From: Diphasiastrum complanatum | Taxonomy: Eukaryota; Streptophyta; Lycopodiopsida; Lycopodiales; Lycopodiaceae | Length of the DNA stretch: 64,000 bases | Assembly: GCA_029204225.1 (NCBI GenBank) | Contig: CM055096.1 | Coordinates: 72,669,349 to 72,733,348, forward strand | Reading direction: 5' to 3' | Part shown: positions 60,367 through 64,000 of the stretch, piece after piece | How the letters are laid out: the number at the start of each line of letters is the position of its first letter | Position numbering within the stretch: the stretch's first letter is position 1 | Made by a program: the position numbers and the translations under genes | The notes under the pieces: model-generated | What the model saw: only the letters and a program-made list of their open reading frames with translations | Databases searched by the model: none | Told to the model about the DNA's origin: nothing

Positions 60367-61130
60367 GATGTTTTAAATACAGCCGTCGAATTTTGTGGTT
60401 TCTCTGACGAAGCTCAAACATTCGAGGAAGCTGTTGAAGGACCAGATAAAGATCACTGGAATTAAGCAATGGAGGACGAAATGTCATCCATGTATAAGAA
60501 CAATGTATGGACACTTGCACCAATACCTGATGGCAGAAAACCAGTCAAATGCAAGTGGATCTTCAAGATCAAAACAGGTCCTGATGGAGAAAACATCAGA
60601 TACAAAGCAAGGTTAGGTGCTAAAGGATTTTCACAGAAGTAAAGAAGTATGGGATTGACTACACTGATACTTTCTCACCGGTAGTCAAACATACATCAAT
60701 ACGCTTGTTATTCGCGTATGCAGTGGCTCATGATTTGAAAATCCATATTGTGGATGAGAAGACTGCTTTCTTGCACACAGAATTGGAAGAAGACTTATTC
60801 ATGGACCAACCACTTGGTTTTGTAAGCCAAGAATATCCAGAATACAAATGTCACATGAATAAAAGCATATATGGTCTGAAACAAGCAACAAGACAATGGT
60901 ATAGAAAGAAGGACAAAGCACTACGTTCCTTAGGCTTCAAACCTCTATTTGCTGAGTCAAATGTCTATATCAAGCATGTCCAAAATGAAATAATCATTCT
61001 AGCTGTCTATGTTGATGACACGCTTATCTTCTCAGGAAGAGATAAGTCAATTTTAGATGTCAAAAGAGACATTTCTGAAATATTTGAAATCGCTGACCTA
61101 GGAGAAGCTAAAATCTATCTAGGCTTGTAG
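60367..61130 (+). pseudogene. Copia E reverse transcriptase
   Basis: EDEMSSMYKNNVWTLAPIPD and KCKWIFKIKTGPDGENIRYK open the domain, with one stop upstream (near 60,464) and a frame change near 60,640. The polymerase palm follows with IVDEKTAFLHTELEEDLF (motif A Asp), KSIYGLKQATRQWYRK and the active site ILAVYVDDTLIFSG. It ends in EIADLGEAKIYLGL before a stop. Confidence 0.85.
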
Positions 61131-61560
61131 ATTCAAAGAGACTGAGCATCCATGAAGGATGATAGCAAAAGTATTTCAAGAGGTTGTACTCTAGCATCTG
61201 GCGCAGCCATACTCTGGATAAGCAAGAAGCAAACAACAGTAGCTCAATCTTCCTGTGAAGCGGAATATGTAGTAGCAGCCAAGATGGCAAACGAGCTGAT
61301 CTGGATCAAACAGATATTGGAAGGATTTGATGAATCTATTTTTGAACCTTATGTCTTGTTAATGGATAACACTTCAACAATCTATCTTATGAAAGATCCT
61401 GTATCTCATTAAATAACGAAGCATATTGCTATCAAGTATCATGTTATACATACTGAAGACAGTCTTCATACCCACAGAGGAAATGACAGCTGATATCTTT
61501 ACGAAGCCACTCAGTAAAGCTTTGTTCGAGAAGCAGCGAAGAAGATTGGGGTTAATTTAA
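61131..61560 (+). pseudogene. Copia E RNase H, N-terminal half deleted
   Basis: The text runs KDDSKSISRGCTLASGAAIL, WISKKQTTVAQSSCEAEYVV, then LLMDNTSTIYLMKDPVSH. The part before KDDSKS, including the first catalytic Asp of RNase H, is absent: the frame passes from IYLGL through stops directly to it. The end of the domain (HIAIKYHVIHTED) is also disturbed. Confidence 0.8.
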
Positions 61561-61570
61561 CTGCCCACTT

Positions 61571-61581
61571 TGAGAGGGAGC
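61571..61581 (+). promoter_or_regulatory. Copia E polypurine tract
   Basis: TGAGAGGGAGC immediately before the 3' LTR. Confidence 0.8.
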
Positions 61582-62534
61582 TGTAGAACACCTGATCAGA
61601 CAGATCTCGATTTCACTAACAAAGTGCGCAGTTTACTTGACAAAGGATGAGAAAGAAATGAACGCGAACGCGAACGCGAAACATTTCTATTCGTGATCAA
61701 CCTCGAAGGATTCGCGAAATTTATCTTGCAGTCAACTCGAAAGATTCGCGAAAGTTTGCAAAACAGTTTCCTGTAGAAACTCGTGGTTTTTTCTTGTTGA
61801 AGCTTGAAAGATTCGCGAACAGAATTTTGTCACAAAATATTTTGTTTCTTGTTCAAACCTCAGATGTTGCGAAATTGTCGCGAACAATTCGCGAAATCTT
61901 CTGGATTCTTCTTCAAGCTCAAAGTTGTCATCTGTCGCGAACAATTTGCGAAAGACGAAAATGTCGCGAAGAGACAAGTGTCGCGAACAATTCGCGAAAC
62001 ACGGAGCTGTAACGAAGAGATGGACTGTTGCGAACAATTCACGAACAGAAATTATTCGACCTTGGAAACAGAGCGTCTATTTGAATATCAACCGTCGTAA
62101 ATGGTTAGATCTACTGTTACAGAAATAAAAGGCCAAAAGACCTGTAAATAAAAGGCCAAAAGACCTATCCTGTAGCAATATAAATACATGTGCACTACTC
62201 GTTGTAACCAACTCTCAGAAACTCAAACTGAAGAGATTCTCGGACTCATTCAATCAGAGACACACTAGCGAGATAAGACAGCAAGAGATGTATACTGATT
62301 CAAATTCAGAATTATAAATTTGTTTTTGATCAATAGTTTCTGTTTGTTTAAAATGGTCTTTAAGTTGTCTCTTAATTTCGCATATTATTTTCACACGCAT
62401 ATTCAATCAAAGCAAATACCGTTCTATTAGTACATAGATCAGATACAAACCCGATTGAAGACACTGATATTAGTTTGATTTATTCAAACTTTCATCGTGT
62501 TCTCTGTGGAAGAATAATTACTATTTTTGCTACA
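61582..62534 (+). repeat. Copia E 3' LTR
   Basis: A 953-bp LTR with the same ends as the 5' LTR. It has extra segments near its start (about 61,605-61,633) and near 62,325-62,345. Several TCGCGA sites are preserved and others are changed (for example CAATTTGCG, CAATTCACG). Confidence 0.9.
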
Positions 62535-62539
62535 GAACA

Positions 62540-63280
62540 GGTATTAGCAAATGAGGCACAACAGGATTTCTCGACACATGCACGTGTAGATGGGACGGAC
62601 ATTCATTTGGATTCTCTTAACGATTTCAGACCTCATGATTAGATATGTTTAAATAAGCCATTTCATCAATTTGCATTTTGTAGTCTTGCTATTGGTTTAG
62701 TAGATGCTATAGTTGAAACTTGAGTCATAGGATTACTATTATGAGATTCATACCTTTTCACTACATGAACATAAACAATGGATCAATGTTATGATTCGCC
62801 ACATGCATAATAGAAAGTTTTGTTGATCCTTTACTCAGGCTAGTATTTAGTCTATAGAGAGGACATTGGCTGTTGCGGCATTAGAACAAGTATTTGCAAA
62901 TGATAGTTCACATGATTTCATAGATGTGGTCAAGATCCAGTCTTTTTCATGATGTTTCTACAAATCGTATTTCTACTACATCTTAGGCAGAGGTACATGC
63001 CCCTCTTGTGGTTGATATGCGTACCCGTTTTCATCAGTTTTATAGTAGTCTGGTATTCGGACAAGACTTCTTACAAATGTTCTTGATCATTATGATTATG
63101 TATATGGTTCTATTGATGCTAAATGTTGTACATTTGCTTAGCCAATTCCTCTTGCTATTCTTGGTCCATATGACTAACTTAGAATGCATCTACACTAATT
63201 GTTAATGAAGGCGATTGGCATTCATTGGGCCTAAGGTAGCTTGCGATCTCTAAACATCACTAGATTTAATTATGGCTGTT
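62540..63280. other. intronic sequence right of Copia E, no gene recognised
   Basis: No domain or next Vms1/ANKZF1 exon was seen. A frame at 63,008-63,205 is hydrophobic but is probably chance. Confidence 0.4.
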
Positions 63281-63283
63281 TTG

Positions 63284-64000
63284 ATCAATATGGCTAACTT
63301 GGGACACAAGTGTTTAAGCTCTTGCATCAGGTAAGATAGCTTGGGATCTTAGTGATGGTATATGTATTTCCCACTATCGCTCTTGTTTTATTGGAGTAGC
63401 AACTTGTCAATATTTTTACATTCCTTTGGTGTTGTCGGTTCATTGTTCTTGTCTGTTGCACATTTGGTTACCTTGGGATGTACATGATTGTTGGATCTAG
63501 CATGTCCAATTCACCAACATGGTATTCCCTTACCTGTGACGTGTCTTATTTGTATGTTCTATCGAAGAACTTACGTGGTCGTGAGGCATCAAATTTCTCA
63601 TAGCGACAGACTAGCACAATGGCAAAATTCATGTTGCGACAGAGCAACAAGATAGCTTGGGAACTATATACACCACCAGATTCACTTATGACATTTCTGG
63701 GTTGATATGGCTAGCTTGGGACGCAATTGTTTTAGCTCTTGTTGAGGAAACTTGCATGCATGGTTGTGTCAGATAGCTTGGGGTCTTTTTGATGGCATAT
63801 GCATTTCTCACTAGCACTCTTGTTCTATTGAAGTGGCATAGTGGAAGCTTGTCAACATCTTTACATTCCTTTGGTACTGTTGGTTCATTATGCTTGCTTG
63901 TTGCACACTTGGATACCTTGGGATGTACTTGACTGTTGGTTCTAGTATGTTCCTTCAGCCAGGATGGTATTCTCTTACATGCGGCGTAGTCTTAGTGGGG
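63284..64000 (+). repeat. diverged tandem repeat of about 420 bp, running off the window
   Basis: Two copies in the same orientation begin with ATGGCTAACTTGGGACACAA (near 63,288) and ATGGCTAGCTTGGGACGCAA (near 63,706). They share TACATTCCTTTGGT, ACCTTGGGATGTAC and TGGTATTC in the same order. An older partial copy may begin near 63,170. Confidence 0.75.

Larger units (their letters stand above)
56777..62534 (+). mobile_element. full-length defective Ty1/Copia element (Copia E) in intron 5
   Basis: A 5,758-bp element bounded by the target duplication GAACA (56,772-56,776 and 62,535-62,539). The order is 5' LTR, primer-binding site, gag with two zinc knuckles, protease, integrase, reverse transcriptase, partial RNase H, polypurine tract, 3' LTR. 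It is in the same orientation as the host gene. Stops in gag and near the start of the reverse transcriptase, and a deletion in RNase H, make it non-autonomous. The LTRs differ by several indels as well as substitutions, so the insertion is not very recent. Confidence 0.9.

Overview
The window is nuclear DNA from a large-genome land plant. It holds two host genes in a background of degenerate, often nested LTR retrotransposons. The evidence is two split plant-type genes with GT-AG introns, retrotransposon primer-binding sites of the plant initiator-tRNA-Met type (TGGTATCAGAGC), and introns of 2 to 8 kb. Introns enlarged this way suggest a gymnosperm or similarly large genome. That is inference, and no species can be named.

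Layout. 1-3.3 kb: an unclassified decayed coding stretch and a reverse-oriented Copia remnant. 5.1-9.5 kb: a minus-strand tetratricopeptide-repeat (TPR) protein gene with two coding exons and a single-base frame break. 10.6-32.2 kb: at least eight Copia-type fragments on both strands, with LTRs, primer-binding sites, gag, protease, integrase, reverse transcriptase and RNase H in pieces. A non-LTR reverse-transcriptase fragment and an internally deleted LTR element with CCTTCG-rich LTRs lie among them. 32.2-35.0 kb: AT-rich intergenic DNA with a 100-bp CT microsatellite. 35.4 kb to beyond 55.1 kb: a plus-strand homologue of Vms1/ANKZF1, the release factor of ribosome-associated quality control. 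Five exons are visible, phases agree at every junction, and the gene runs off the right edge.

The Vms1/ANKZF1 introns hold most of the remaining sequence. Intron 1 (8.2 kb) carries a chromodomain Gypsy element nested beside pieces of a second Gypsy. Intron 3 (5.6 kb) carries a complete 1,986-bp non-autonomous Gypsy relative with 443-bp LTRs and a 5-bp target duplication. It also carries a third Gypsy remnant with a 397-bp inverted-repeat element inside it. Intron 4 has a LINE-like C-terminal remnant. Intron 5 has a full-length but defective Copia element (56,777-62,534) with both LTRs and matching target duplications, followed by a diverged tandem repeat of about 420 bp.

The two host genes have no evident functional link. 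I saw no operon-like system, CRISPR array, rRNA or tRNA gene. The most interesting observations are the autonomous/non-autonomous Gypsy pair in two introns of one gene, the TCGCGA arrays and repeated primer-binding-like sites of the Copia element, and the frame break in the TPR gene.
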